From Brevibacterium permense (GTDB taxonomy: Bacteria > Actinomycetota > Actinomycetes > Actinomycetales > Brevibacteriaceae): a stretch of 57,246 bases of DNA. Shown here in pieces: positions 35,280 to 44,553 of this stretch. The stretch covers positions 1 through 57,246 of the forward strand of contig NZ_QYCP01000072.1 of the NCBI RefSeq assembly GCF_025506275.1, written 5' to 3'. The notes under the pieces are model-generated. The model saw only the letters and a program-made list of their open reading frames with translations. It was not told where the DNA came from and searched no databases. How positions within the stretch are numbered: the first letter of the stretch is position 1; every line of letters starts with the position of its first letter. The translations under genes and the position numbers were made by a program.

Positions 35280-37220
35280 TCAGCTCTCCGTATTGCGCCG
35301 ATGCTGGGCCGCCAGCCGTACCGGTGCGTTCGGAGCGCCGAAGCCGCGATAGCCGGTACGGCGTTCGACCATCTCGAAGAAGATCGAGCCGATCGTCGAC
35401 GTGTAGAAATGGAGGAACTCGCCCTCGTCATCACGGTCGTAGAGGATGTTGTGCTCACGCAGCCGATCCAGCAGCTCCGGTGCGAGGTCGAAGCGTGCGG
35501 CAAGGTCCTCATAGTAGTTCTGCGGCACTGCCAGGAACTTCAAGCCTCGCGCGACCGCAGTTGTCGCCGCAGTGAAGATGTCATCGCAGGCGATGGCCAC
35601 ATGCTCCGGGTAAGTCGCGGCAGGTGAGCCGGCACCACGGCTCAACGCGTTGGGGCTGTGATCGGGAGAGACGTTGAGCGGCATCCTCACTGCCCCATCG
35701 GCGCTGGACATCACTTGGGAGCGCACAAGGCCGGAGGGGCTTGGGACATCCTGGGACGGCAGCGCGGTCAGAGCGAGCATGGAGGTGTAGAAGAGCACTG
35801 CCTCGTCGTAGTGATAGGCCGGCTGAGCGAGGTTGATGTGGTCGATAGCCGATTGCCGATCGTCCGGGACGGTGCCGAACTCGTCGGTCCACTGCGGATC
35901 CTCACCATCTCCATCACCGAAGAAGACCTCTGACCCGTCGGGCGCGAAGACACCACGCAGCACCTTCTCGTCGTGAGCCTGCTCGCGAGGGACCTCGGTC
36001 GTCGAGAGCAGGAGGGCGCGTTTCATTGCGGCATCGGCATCTGCGACGGCGAATCCGATGCCCCGCAGATAAGTACCGGACGCAGTGGAATCTGCATCCG
36101 GAGTGGACACTGCGAGCGCAACGGTGGATTTATCAGTTGTCTCGATCGGAGCGTTCTCCGGTCCGGTGGGCTCGGTGACGACGATTCGAGCCTGACCGCG
36201 TCGCCACAGCTGCACATGTGGTTTCGTGCGGTGGAAGCCGACGAACCGGAAGCCGAGCTGATGGATCTGCCGGGTGAGCGCGCCCAGGTCGTCGGTGTTC
36301 AGTTCGACGTAGTCGATGCCTCGCGGCTGCGCGACCTGCGGCAGCGGCTGCAGATCCAGCCGTACACGATCGCGTCCCGTGCGAGCGGAGGAAGCATTGC
36401 CTTCACGAGCTGCCGACACATTGGCCTCGAGCCACCGCAGGGAGCGCAGCCCGTCGACAGCGGTGCGCTTAGTGTCGGCCTGCCGGAAGGAGTCGTTGAA
36501 GACTTCGAGCGACACCGGTCCGGAATAACCGGTCCCGGCGACGCGAGCGAGGAAGTCGGTGAGGTCCCATGAGCCTTCGCCGGGGAAGACTCGGTGGTGA
36601 CGGGACCAGCTGAGCACGTCCATCGACAGGGCGGGGGCGTCGGCGAGCTGGAGGAAGAAGATCTTCTCGCCCGGGATCTCGGCGATGCGTGACAGGTCCG
36701 TGCCGCGGGAGAGGATATGGAAGCTGTCGAGGCAGGTGCCGATGCGCGGATGGTCGGCGGCCTTGACGAGGTCCCAGGCGCGATCGTATTGGGAGACGAA
36801 CCGGCCCCAGGCCAACGCCTCGTAGGCGACATTGATGCCGTATCTCTCGGCCAGATCGCCGAGGCGGCGCAGCTGATCGATGACGACCGCATCATCGTCG
36901 ATGGTTGCGGTGGCGACGTTCGAGCACAGCAGGATCGTGGTCATGCCCATTCGCCTCATCAGCTGGAACTTCGCCTCGGCCCGGGTCAGATTGGCGGCGA
37001 ACTGCTCCTCATCGACGCCTTCGAAATCACGGAAGGGCTGATAGAGGTCAAGACTCAGTCCGAGCTCTGCGGCCAATGCGGCGGTCGCTTCGGGGGAGCT
37101 GGGGGAGACGACGAGATCCTGCTCGAAGATCTCGACCCCATCGAATCCTGCCGTTGCGGCAGCCTGCAGCTTCTCCTCGAGCGTGCCTGACAGGCACACC
37201 GTGGCAATCGAGGTTCTCAT
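35280..37220 (-). CDS. qsuB: 3-dehydroshikimate dehydratase, two-domain form
   Basis: 646 residues. The N-terminal TIM barrel has the metal site of bacterial dehydroshikimate dehydratases: Glu134 (VAYEALAWG), Asp165 (GTCLDSFHI), Gln191 (FFLQLADA) and Glu239 (VSLEVFND). The C-terminal half is a 4-hydroxyphenylpyruvate-dioxygenase-like VOC pair (AIDHINLAQP, YPEHVAIACDDI, IFFEMVERR). It converts 3-dehydroshikimate to protocatechuate. ATG 37220 overlaps the transporter stop by 4 nt. The open frame continues upstream into the transporter gene but that part is not this protein. Confidence 0.9.
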   Translation of the reverse strand: MRTSIATVCLSGTLEEKLQAAATAGFDGVEIFEQDLVVSPSSPEATAALAAELGLSLDLYQPFRDFEGVDEEQFAANLTRAEAKFQLMRRMGMTTILLCSNVATATIDDDAVVIDQLRRLGDLAERYGINVAYEALAWGRFVSQYDRAWDLVKAADHPRIGTCLDSFHILSRGTDLSRIAEIPGEKIFFLQLADAPALSMDVLSWSRHHRVFPGEGSWDLTDFLARVAGTGYSGPVSLEVFNDSFRQADTKRTAVDGLRSLRWLEANVSAAREGNASSARTGRDRVRLDLQPLPQVAQPRGIDYVELNTDDLGALTRQIHQLGFRFVGFHRTKPHVQLWRRGQARIVVTEPTGPENAPIETTDKSTVALAVSTPDADSTASGTYLRGIGFAVADADAAMKRALLLSTTEVPREQAHDEKVLRGVFAPDGSEVFFGDGDGEDPQWTDEFGTVPDDRQSAIDHINLAQPAYHYDEAVLFYTSMLALTALPSQDVPSPSGLVRSQVMSSADGAVRMPLNVSPDHSPNALSRGAGSPAATYPEHVAIACDDIFTAATTAVARGLKFLAVPQNYYEDLAARFDLAPELLDRLREHNILYDRDDEGEFLHFYTSTIGSIFFEMVERRTGYRGFGAPNAPVRLAAQHRRNTES

Positions 37221-38542
37221 CGTGACCTTTCCTCGTGGACGACATCGATCTCTTCCAGGCTCAGTCCCTTTGTCTCCTTCGCCGTCATGGCGACCAGGCC
37301 GACGACGATGCAGACGCCCGCGGTGAACGCGGCGACCGAGACCCAATTCTCTCCTCCGGCGCCGGCGACGGCGGAAGCGAGGACCGGAGCCAGACCGCCG
37401 GAGACCGCGAATCCGACCTGTGTGCCCAGTGCCAGACCTGTCACTCGTGCCGTCGTCGGGAACATCTCGGCGTAGAACGAGGGCCAGATGGAATTGGCCA
37501 GCGAGTACGCGCAGCCGGACATGATGGCGCCGAAGACGAAGATGAGCGGCCAGTTCCCGGCCGAGACCGCACCCAGGTACGGGAACATCATCAGACCCGA
37601 TCCGACGGCACCGGTGATGAAGACCGGCTTCCGGCCGAATCGGTCGGAGAGCAGTGCGGCCGCCGGGATCGCGAAGAGTGCGACACCGTTGGCGATGACC
37701 GAGACGAGCAGCATGGTCGAACGCTCGAGGCCGACGATCGACGTGGCGAACGACAGTGACCAGACAGTGAAGACCATATTCACTGTGTTGACCATGGCGC
37801 ACACGGCCACGCGGACGACCGCGGCCTTGTGCCACCGGAAGACCTGCATGAGCGGTGGGTTCTCAACCCGCGACTCCTTGAATGCCGGCGGCTCCTCGAG
37901 CCCGCGACGGATGAGCCAGGCGGTGAGCACGACCAGTGCCGACAGCCAGAACGGTACACGCCAGCCCCAGCTGAAGAGTGCTTCGTCAGGCAGGAAGGCA
38001 GTGAAGGGAATGAACACGGCTGTGGCCAGCAGGGTGCCGGCCTGAGTGCCGTGCAAGGTCCAGCTCGTCGTCCACGACCGCTTCTCCTCATCCGAATGTT
38101 CGAGGGAGACTGAGATTGCGCTCGCCTGTTCACCCGAAGCCGACAGGCCCTGGATGATGCGGCAGAGCACGAGCAGGATCGGAGCGAGCATTCCGACCTG
38201 GTCATAGGTCGGCAGGCAGCCGACGACGAAGGTCGACACGCCCATCATGAACAGAGTGAGCATGAGGACGAACTTGCGACCGAAGCGGTCACCGAGCGGT
38301 CCCATGATGAGCGCACCCAGCGGACGCACGACATAGGCGACCCCGACCGTACCCATCGCCAGCAGAATGGCGATCCCCGGTGCGGTGGTCTCGGGGAAGA
38401 ACAGAGTGTTGAGCACCAGCGCTGCGGCGGTCCCGTAGACCGCGAAGTCGTAGTACTCCAGGGCCGAACCCGTCCAACTCGACAGGGCCGCGCGCAGCGG
38501 TGTCTTCTTCGTGGGGTGAGCTTCCTCGATCGCGTTGCTCAT
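37217..38542 (-). CDS. MHS-family MFS transporter, probable shikimate/quinate uptake
   Basis: 441 residues, 12 membrane helices. SWTGSALEYYDFAVYGTAAAL, GPLGDRFGRKFVLMLTLFMMG and GLSASGEQASAISVSLEHS are metabolite:H+ symporter (ShiA/KgtP) features. Coupling to qsuB by a 4-nt overlap suggests quinate or shikimate as substrate, as for C. glutamicum QsuA. Start ATG 38542 behind GAGGAAG; an upstream in-frame codon would add four residues. Divergent from the IclR regulator. Confidence 0.85.
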   Translation of the reverse strand: MSNAIEEAHPTKKTPLRAALSSWTGSALEYYDFAVYGTAAALVLNTLFFPETTAPGIAILLAMGTVGVAYVVRPLGALIMGPLGDRFGRKFVLMLTLFMMGVSTFVVGCLPTYDQVGMLAPILLVLCRIIQGLSASGEQASAISVSLEHSDEEKRSWTTSWTLHGTQAGTLLATAVFIPFTAFLPDEALFSWGWRVPFWLSALVVLTAWLIRRGLEEPPAFKESRVENPPLMQVFRWHKAAVVRVAVCAMVNTVNMVFTVWSLSFATSIVGLERSTMLLVSVIANGVALFAIPAAALLSDRFGRKPVFITGAVGSGLMMFPYLGAVSAGNWPLIFVFGAIMSGCAYSLANSIWPSFYAEMFPTTARVTGLALGTQVGFAVSGGLAPVLASAVAGAGGENWVSVAAFTAGVCIVVGLVAMTAKETKGLSLEEIDVVHEERSR

Positions 38543-38618
38543 GCTTCCTCGCATTTCTCACTCTCAGGACTTATCAACGGCCTCGGCGCTGTCGAGCGTT
38601 CATCGGACCGATGCTGCA

Positions 38619-38685
38619 TTGCCATAGTGTGGCAATAGTTGTTACATTGTGGTTTACAGTGTGATTGAGATGACATAGCCTGTCA
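38619..38685. promoter_or_regulatory. Two inverted repeats in the divergent qsu promoter region
   Basis: TTGCCA-N5-TGGCAA (38619-38635) and TGACA-N5-TGTCA (38671-38685) are perfect palindromes in the 241-bp gap between the transporter and the IclR-family gene. Either could be the IclR operator; their different sequences suggest two regulators, or one regulator and one promoter element. Confidence 0.6.
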
Positions 38686-38783
38686 ACGTGGAACGCGGGA
38701 ATTCTGCTTTCCGGACTCACGAACCACCTGCACATCCTGCCCCAGCACTACCGAACTGCCACAGCAGCGAAAGGAGGCGAAGC

Positions 38784-39533
38784 TTGCCGCCCAAGGGCTC
38801 GAACTCGGTGACGAAGACCTTCGAGATGCTCGAACTCCTCGGCGAATCACCCGAGGGGATCAGCGCCGCCCAGGCCGCCGAGACGACCGGCTACCCCTTC
38901 TCGACCGCCTATCGCCTCCTCGGCGGGCTCGTCGAATCCGGGTATGCCAGCTTCGATGCGCGCACGAAGATCTACACTCTCGGGATGGAGGTCTTCCGCC
39001 TCGCTCAGAAGGTCGCGCACCGGCAGGGACTGTCCGGAGCGACGAGGGATCTGCTGCAGGAACTGACTAAGTCCACCGGCGAATCGAGCATCCTCGCCAT
39101 CCGCCGCGGCAATGCCGCACTGACCGTGCTCACCGTCGACGGCCCGCAGTTCCGCACGACCACCGACCCGGGCGACGAATCTCCGCTGCATACCTCGGCG
39201 ATCGGTCAGGCTCTGCTCGCCCATGAGCCACAGGCTGACACCACCGTCGACGCGCTCGACCTCGTCGCTCGCACCCCGAACTCGATCACCGATCCGGCGC
39301 AGATGCGCACACGTCTCGAACAGATACGCGCCGACGGCTGGGCGGGACAGTCTGAAGAGAACGACATCGGCATGAACGCCCTGGCCGTGCCCGTCTTCGA
39401 CCTCGACGGCACACTGCTGGCCTCGCTCGCGCTCGCCGCTCCGGTCTTCCGCCGCAGCCTCGACGAGCTCATCGAATTCGTCCCCCGACTGAACGAAACC
39501 GCGGCCTTGATCGCCGCCCGATTCCCGAGGTGA
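38784..39533 (+). CDS. IclR-family regulator of quinate/shikimate genes
   Basis: 249 residues. Winged helix [20 protein letters not shown] and [20 protein letters not shown], then an effector domain ([51 protein letters not shown]). The TTG at 38784 sits six bases after AAAGGAGG and gives the compact IclR start [16 protein letters not shown]; an earlier in-frame GTG (38688) would add 32 unlikely residues and overlap an operator-like palindrome. Gene order implies control of both divergent units. C. glutamicum uses a LysR-type regulator at the equivalent locus. Confidence 0.88.
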   Translation: MPPKGSNSVTKTFEMLELLGESPEGISAAQAAETTGYPFSTAYRLLGGLVESGYASFDARTKIYTLGMEVFRLAQKVAHRQGLSGATRDLLQELTKSTGESSILAIRRGNAALTVLTVDGPQFRTTTDPGDESPLHTSAIGQALLAHEPQADTTVDALDLVARTPNSITDPAQMRTRLEQIRADGWAGQSEENDIGMNALAVPVFDLDGTLLASLALAAPVFRRSLDELIEFVPRLNETAALIAARFPR

Positions 39534-39535
39534 CC

Positions 39536-40033
39536 ATGCCCGCAACCACTGCCGAAGCTGCACCTGGCCCAATGACTCCCCGGCCCGAGATCCTTGTCCT
39601 CAACGGACCCAACCTCAACCTCCTCGGGGAGCGCGAACCGGAGATATACGGTCGCACTACGCTGGCCGATATCGAGGCCATGTGTGCCGACACCGCCGCC
39701 GAGGCGGGGCTGGACGTTCGCTGCATCCAGAGCAACCATGAGGGTGGTCTCATCGATGCCGTCCATGCAGCCCGGCGCTCCACGGTCGGTGCGATCATCA
39801 ACGCCGGAGCGTACACGCACACCTCCCTGGCCCTGCACGATGCGCTGAAATCCTATGACCACCCGATCATCGAGGTGCATCTGAGCAACCCGCATGCGCG
39901 GGAAGCCGTGCGCCACCACTCCTACCTCTCACCCGTGGCCGCGGCCGTCATCGCCGGAGCCGGCGCAAGGGGCTATGTCCACGCGGTCGAGATCCTCATC
40001 GACCACCTCACGAACGCGAAAGCGAGACTATGA
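39536..40033 (+). CDS. aroQ: 3-dehydroquinate dehydratase, type II
   Basis: 165 residues. [20 protein letters not shown] with the catalytic Tyr in [34 protein letters not shown] and [13 protein letters not shown] (catalytic His) are complete. An Ala/Pro-rich extension of about 18 residues precedes the core. It interconverts 3-dehydroquinate and 3-dehydroshikimate; in this cluster it probably serves catabolism. GAGGTGACC precedes ATG 39536, right after the IclR stop, and the next gene overlaps by 4 nt. Confidence 0.93.
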   Translation: MPATTAEAAPGPMTPRPEILVLNGPNLNLLGEREPEIYGRTTLADIEAMCADTAAEAGLDVRCIQSNHEGGLIDAVHAARRSTVGAIINAGAYTHTSLALHDALKSYDHPIIEVHLSNPHAREAVRHHSYLSPVAAAVIAGAGARGYVHAVEILIDHLTNAKARL

Positions 40034-40890
40034 CCTCATCCCTCCTCCTCGGCCTCATCGGCGATGGCATCTCCGCCTCCCGCACCCCGCGGATGCACGA
40101 GAACGAAGGTGCCGCGCACTCCATCCCCACGATCTACCGCACCATCGACATCAGCAGCCCCCACCTCGCCGAGGTGACACTGACGGAGCTGCTCACCGCA
40201 GCGATCCGCCTCGGTTTCGATGGGCTCAACATCACCCACCCGTTCAAGCAGCAGGTCATCGGCCTCCTCGATGAGGTCGATCTCGTGGCCGCGCGCATCA
40301 ATTCGGTCAACACCGTCGTCATCGACCGTGCCGGACGGACGACGGGATACAACACCGATGTCACCGGTTTCGCCGCCGGATTCCGTGCCGGACTGGACGG
40401 TGCCGCCACCGAGGCGGTCGTGCAGATCGGTGCGGGCGGAGCCGGCCGTGCGGTCGGGTTCGCCCTTGCGGAACTCGGAATCGGCGACCTCATCATCGCC
40501 GACACCGATGTGCAGCGTGCCGAAGGACTCGCCGCGGACATCCTCGAAACGTCCTCGGTCGGAACTCGGGCGCGCGCGATCGGGCTCGATGAGCTGGAAG
40601 GGGCGGCCGCCTCGGCGCAGGGGATCGTCAACGCCACCCCGGTGGGGATGAAGGCGTATCCGGGTACCCCTGTCGACACCTCGGTGTTCGGGGCGGAGAC
40701 CTGGGTCGCCGACGTCGTGTACTTCCCACTCGAGACGCAGCTGCTCGCCGAAGCCAGGGCGAAGGGCTGCCGCACGCTCGACGGATCGGGGATGGCGGTC
40801 AATCAGGCCATCGACGCATTCGAACTCTTCAGCGGCCAGAAAGCCGACCCGCAGCGCATGCGCGAGACCTTCCTGTCCTTCGGTTCCTGA
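40030..40890 (+). CDS. aroE: Quinate/shikimate dehydrogenase
   Basis: 286 residues. Substrate domain: [24 protein letters not shown] (catalytic Lys73) and GYNTDVTGF (Asp110). Nucleotide domain: [16 protein letters not shown] with Asp158 after strand 2 (IIADTDVQR), which favours NAD+ over NADP+. The SRTP in place of the usual S-x-S binding motif and the NAD preference point to a QsuD-type quinate/shikimate dehydrogenase working in catabolism rather than the biosynthetic AroE. Overlaps aroQ by 4 nt (ATGA). Confidence 0.9.
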   Translation: MTSSLLLGLIGDGISASRTPRMHENEGAAHSIPTIYRTIDISSPHLAEVTLTELLTAAIRLGFDGLNITHPFKQQVIGLLDEVDLVAARINSVNTVVIDRAGRTTGYNTDVTGFAAGFRAGLDGAATEAVVQIGAGGAGRAVGFALAELGIGDLIIADTDVQRAEGLAADILETSSVGTRARAIGLDELEGAAASAQGIVNATPVGMKAYPGTPVDTSVFGAETWVADVVYFPLETQLLAEARAKGCRTLDGSGMAVNQAIDAFELFSGQKADPQRMRETFLSFGS

Positions 40891-40899
40891 TCCGAGGCA

Positions 40900-40932
40900 C
40901 CTGACCGGGATCCGAAGCGGGTTCCGGTCAGG
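40900..40932. terminator. Hairpin between convergent aroE and DedA genes
   Basis: CCTGACCGG (40900) pairs with CCGGTCAGG (40924) across 15 bases. No T run; position suggests a bidirectional terminator. Confidence 0.55.
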
Positions 40933-40941
40933 GGCGAATGG

Positions 40942-41793
40942 TCAGTTCTCGGAGGTGTCGCCTGCGGCTTCGGCTTTCTTCTGCTTTCGGTACTCCTTGA
41001 AGAAGCTGATGGCGAAAATACCGACGATCAGGGCCAGGGTCAGCCACAGGGCGTACTTGTCGACGACCTTGAGGATGTCGACCGCGGCCTCTCCGAGCTG
41101 ATAGCCCAGGAAGGTCCAGATGAGCGTGAAGATGAGGCAGCCGAGGAGGTCGGCGACGAGGAACAGCGACAGCCGCATCCGCGTCCACCCGGCGACGAGG
41201 TAGACGAGGGTGCCCGGGATTCCCGGGCAGCGCGAGATCAGCGTCATGAGGAACAGCGCCCAGTTCGGGATCTTCTTCAGCTGGTTGATGCGCTTGAGCT
41301 GGCGTTCGTTCTGTGCGAAGAGCCGCAGCACACCGTCGCCCCACCGGCGCCCGGCCAGCCAGAACGCCCAATCGAGTTTGGCCATGCCGACGAAGCCGGC
41401 GACGATGACCAGCCACAGCGGGATCTCACCGACCCGGGCATAGGCGGCGGCAGCGACGATCGAGGTCTTCGCGCCGTTGATGAATTCCTGGACGACCGGG
41501 GCATGGACGAGCATCCACGGTCGCAGCGGCATGAGACCGAGGTAGATGAGCGGGACGCCGATGATGATGAACAGCAGCAGCTTGTCGAGGCCGGCCGCCT
41601 TGCCCTGCCAGGGTTTGATCGCCGCCCACGGATTCTCCTTGGCCTCGGACTCGGAGCTGGTATCCGGCTCAGTGGTTGCGGAACCGTCTGCCTGCGCGGG
41701 ACCATCGTCCGGCTCGGTGGACTCGGGCGTCGTCGATGAGGGGTCTGCGGATACGAGCTCAGCCTCGTTGTGGTCCGCGCGATCGTCGCTCAT
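40942..41793 (-). CDS. DedA/VTT-family membrane protein
   Basis: 283 residues. An acidic, low-complexity cytosolic N-terminus (about 60 residues, rich in Asp, Glu, Ser, Thr, Pro) precedes about five hydrophobic segments. The DedA-type loop ISRCPGIPGTLVYLVAGWTRM with its Arg and PGIPG is present, as is AGRRWGD earlier. DedA/VTT proteins flip or transport lipids, including undecaprenyl phosphate in other bacteria, which may matter given the glycan genes nearby. Divergent from the acidic membrane protein. Confidence 0.82.
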   Translation of the reverse strand: MSDDRADHNEAELVSADPSSTTPESTEPDDGPAQADGSATTEPDTSSESEAKENPWAAIKPWQGKAAGLDKLLLFIIIGVPLIYLGLMPLRPWMLVHAPVVQEFINGAKTSIVAAAAYARVGEIPLWLVIVAGFVGMAKLDWAFWLAGRRWGDGVLRLFAQNERQLKRINQLKKIPNWALFLMTLISRCPGIPGTLVYLVAGWTRMRLSLFLVADLLGCLIFTLIWTFLGYQLGEAAVDILKVVDKYALWLTLALIVGIFAISFFKEYRKQKKAEAAGDTSEN

Positions 41794-41922
41794 CGGTGGG
41801 CTCCTGCGGGTCGTCGTGGCGGTCGGCGCTTACGGTATCACAGGCGCCCGAACACTCCACCTAAGAAGACTCTCATCGCCTCCGGCTCGACTTTGCCGCA
41901 GGCCTTGGGCAATGTGGACGGT

Positions 41923-42345
41923 ATGGGTGGACGATCGAAGATCATCGGCTGGATTGTGGCCGGTCTCGTCGTCATGCTCGCACTGCTGACCGTGCTCATC
42001 GTTCGCAACACCACCCAAACGGACCCGCCGGATCTCAGCCCGGTGGAAGTCACCCCCGAACCGACGGAGACGTCCAAGACGTCGGATGCAGACGCCGACA
42101 GCTCTGCCGACGAAGATTCGACTGGCGCCTCCGATGCCGGCGCCTCGGCTGCCGAGGACTCAGATGCCGCGGACTCCGGAGGCGAGGATTCGCGAGAACC
42201 TGATGAGATCGAGCACTCCTACGAACCGGTGCCCAACCCGCCTCGTGAAGTCCCCGACGACGATGATGACGGGGACGACGACGGCGACGATGATGACCGG
42301 GACGACGGCGACGATGACGATGACGGGGACGACGATGACGACTGA
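41923..42345 (+). CDS. Membrane-anchored protein with poly-aspartate tail
   Basis: 140 residues. A short basic start (MGGRSK) and one hydrophobic helix (IIGWIVAGLVVMLALLTVLI) are followed by about 110 residues that are almost all Asp, Glu, Ser, Ala and Pro, ending in a run of Asp broken by Gly and Arg. The topology would expose the acidic tail outside. The tail could bind divalent cations or cationic peptides. It ends 11 nt inside the histidine kinase gene, as an accessory sensor protein might. GTG 41914 is an alternative start; ribosome site weak. Confidence 0.65.
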   Translation: MGGRSKIIGWIVAGLVVMLALLTVLIVRNTTQTDPPDLSPVEVTPEPTETSKTSDADADSSADEDSTGASDAGASAAEDSDAADSGGEDSREPDEIEHSYEPVPNPPREVPDDDDDGDDDGDDDDRDDGDDDDDGDDDDD

Positions 42346-43834
42346 ACGGCGCGTCGGGCTGACCGTTCAGAACCGGTTGACCATCACCGTTGCCGCACTG
42401 TCCGTGCTCACCCTCTCCATCGTCGGCCTCATCCTCTACACCGTGGAGTCGAACAACGTCTCCAGCCGGACCACCGCCTCGATGTCCCAAGAGGTCGACG
42501 AGATGCGGACGTTCTCCGAGAACGGGATCGATCCGCAGACCGGCAGACCATTCGCCTCCGTCGACGAGATCCTCAGCAATTTCCTCGCCCAGAACAGGCC
42601 GGACGAGGACGAGGTGCTGTTCGCGTTCCTCACCGACGGCCGCGTGCTCTATCAGGGTGAACCGAAGGACCTCCTCGGCAGTTCGAGCGACTTCGAGAAG
42701 GCCGTAGCCGGGGCGGCCGAGAAAGGCGGGGAGATCCGCCTGACCGACGGTGACGTCGAATACGAAGGCTTCGTCCTGCCCATCGCCGGCACCGAGGCGG
42801 GAGCGGGCACGACCACGGACACCCAGATCGCGCCCACCGATTCGACGTCCCGGACGAAGGGCGTCGGCGAGGTGGCGGGCGGAGCGGCCGCGACGAACGG
42901 GGCGGGAGCCTTCGTGGTCGTCCACAACGTCTCGGCCAGCCATGCCGACCTCGTGCAGATCATGCAGATCTATGTCGTCGTCGCGCTCGCCGCCACTCTG
43001 CTCATCGCCGGACTCTCCTCACTCCTGGCGCGCCGGCTGCTGTCACCGGTGACCGAGCTGAGGCAGACCGCTCAGTCGATCTCCGGCGGTGACCTCAGCA
43101 GTCGTCTGGAGACGAAGGGCCATGACGACATCGCCGAACTCGGGCACACCTTCAACGAGATGCTCGATCGCCTCGAGGCGGCTTTCGAAGCTCAGAGGCG
43201 CTTCCTCGACGACGTCGGGCACGAGCTGCGCACGCCACTGACCATTCTCGGCGGTCACCTCGAGACGATGAACGCTGAGGACGTCGGCGATGTCGAGGAG
43301 ACCCGGGCGATGCTGCTCGATGAGACGGATCGGATGGGCCGCCTCGTCGAGGAGCTGCTCCTGCTTGCGCGTGCCCGACGCCCTGATTTCGTGCGTTTCG
43401 CCGAGGTGGACCTCAGCGGGGTCGTGTCCGATTCCCTGGCGAAGGCCAAAGGACTGGGAGACCGGGAATGGGGTCTCGACGTCCCCGAATCGCTGAGATT
43501 CCGCGGCGACCGACAGCGCCTGACTCAGGCACTTCTGCAGCTGGCGTCCAACGCCGTCGAACACACCGAGGACGGTCAGAAGATCGTCTTCGGTGCCCGG
43601 GACGATGCCGAATCGGTGCACATCTGGGTCCGCGACGAAGGTCAAGGGGTACCCGATGAGATCGCCGAGGACATCTTCGACCGTTTCTGCCGTGGGGCAA
43701 CCGACGGGTCCGGGTTCGGGTTGGGGCTGTCGATCATCTCCGCCATCGCCGAGGCGCACGGAGGCACGGTCGTGCTCGACCGGACCACCATCGGTGCACA
43801 GTTCCGCATGATCCTGCCGAAAGGACAGAAGTGA
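42335..43834 (+). CDS. Sensor histidine kinase
   Basis: 499 residues. TM1 about 14-36, extracytoplasmic sensor about 37-208 (containing a Gly/Thr/Ala-rich stretch at 150-190), TM2 about 209-232, HAMP about 230-282, then the phosphoacceptor His296 in FLDDVGHELRTPLTI, N-box LASNAVEHTEDGQ, G1 VRDEGQGVP and G2 GSGFGLGLSII. All catalytic motifs look intact. ATG 42335 lies inside the acidic-protein gene. The regulator gene overlaps its stop by 4 nt. Confidence 0.92.
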   Translation: MTTERRVGLTVQNRLTITVAALSVLTLSIVGLILYTVESNNVSSRTTASMSQEVDEMRTFSENGIDPQTGRPFASVDEILSNFLAQNRPDEDEVLFAFLTDGRVLYQGEPKDLLGSSSDFEKAVAGAAEKGGEIRLTDGDVEYEGFVLPIAGTEAGAGTTTDTQIAPTDSTSRTKGVGEVAGGAAATNGAGAFVVVHNVSASHADLVQIMQIYVVVALAATLLIAGLSSLLARRLLSPVTELRQTAQSISGGDLSSRLETKGHDDIAELGHTFNEMLDRLEAAFEAQRRFLDDVGHELRTPLTILGGHLETMNAEDVGDVEETRAMLLDETDRMGRLVEELLLLARARRPDFVRFAEVDLSGVVSDSLAKAKGLGDREWGLDVPESLRFRGDRQRLTQALLQLASNAVEHTEDGQKIVFGARDDAESVHIWVRDEGQGVPDEIAEDIFDRFCRGATDGSGFGLGLSIISAIAEAHGGTVVLDRTTIGAQFRMILPKGQK

Positions 43835-44490
43835 AGAGCATTCTCGTGATCGAGGACGAGGCGCGGATCTCCGCCTTCATCTCGAAAGGGCTGACTGCCG
43901 CCGGGTTCAGTCCGCAGACCGCCGCAGACGGCCTCACCGGGCGAGACCTGGCATTGACGGGCGACTTCGCGCTCGTCATCCTCGACATCGGTCTGCCCGT
44001 CCTCGATGGTTTCACCGTGCTCGGGCAGCTGCGTGAACGGCGACCCGAACTGCCGGTGCTCGTGCTCACCGCCCGGGACAACCCGGACGACACGATCTAC
44101 GCTCTCGAGTCCGGGGCGGTCGACTATATGATCAAGCCCTTCCGGTTCGCGGAGCTGCTGGCTCGCGTTCGCCTGCGACTCAAGGAGAGCCCGCAGGAAC
44201 AGGAAGCCACGGAGCTCATCCGCGATGAGGTGCGCATCGACCTGCTCAAGAGGCAGGTGTGGGTCAAGGACCGTCTCGTCGAACTCTCGGCTCGGGAACT
44301 GTCCCTGGCCGAGATCCTGCTGCGCAACCGCGGCAACGTCCTCTCCCGCGAACAGCTGCTCTCCCACGTGTGGGGATTCGACTTCGACCCCGGCTCGAAC
44401 GTCGTCGACGTCTACATCGGATACCTGCGCAAGAAGCTGGGCTCCGATTTCGTCACTACGGTGCGGGGGTTCGGATACCGCGTGGACTGA
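43831..44490 (+). CDS. OmpR-family response regulator
   Basis: 219 residues. Receiver domain with acidic pair Glu8/Asp9, phosphoacceptor Asp52 (VILDIGLP), Thr80 and Lys102 (MIKPF). The winged-helix output domain has VELSARELSLAEILLRNRGN, SREQLLSHVWGFDF, VVDVYIGYLRKKLG and VRGFGYRVD, typical of OmpR/PhoB. GTG start overlaps the kinase stop. A phased direct repeat starts 13 bp after its stop codon, just before the glycosyltransferase operon, and is the likely target. Confidence 0.93.
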   Translation: MKSILVIEDEARISAFISKGLTAAGFSPQTAADGLTGRDLALTGDFALVILDIGLPVLDGFTVLGQLRERRPELPVLVLTARDNPDDTIYALESGAVDYMIKPFRFAELLARVRLRLKESPQEQEATELIRDEVRIDLLKRQVWVKDRLVELSARELSLAEILLRNRGNVLSREQLLSHVWGFDFDPGSNVVDVYIGYLRKKLGSDFVTTVRGFGYRVD

Positions 44491-44502
44491 ACCTAAGATC
44501 TT

Positions 44503-44532
44503 TCTCATCCGCGTCTTAATCTCATCTTAATC
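44503..44532 (+). promoter_or_regulatory. 11-bp-phased direct repeat, probable response regulator site
   Basis: TCTTAATC occurs at 44514 and 44525, exactly 11 bp apart, and a weaker match TCTCATCC is at 44503, again 11 bp away. One-helical-turn spacing of direct repeats is the standard arrangement for OmpR/PhoB-type regulators. The repeats end 22 bp before the first glycosyltransferase gene. Confidence 0.65.
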
Positions 44533-44553
44533 ACAGCCGACAGGCTGAGATGT

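Noticed and set aside
37221..37835. N-terminal extension of the qsuB frame
   Set aside because: It lies in a non-coding frame of the transporter gene; the protein starts naturally at 37220, where start and stop overlap.
38688..38783. GTG start at 38688 for the IclR gene
   Set aside because: No ribosome site and it overlaps an operator-like palindrome; TTG 38784 has an ideal AAAGGAGG six bases upstream.
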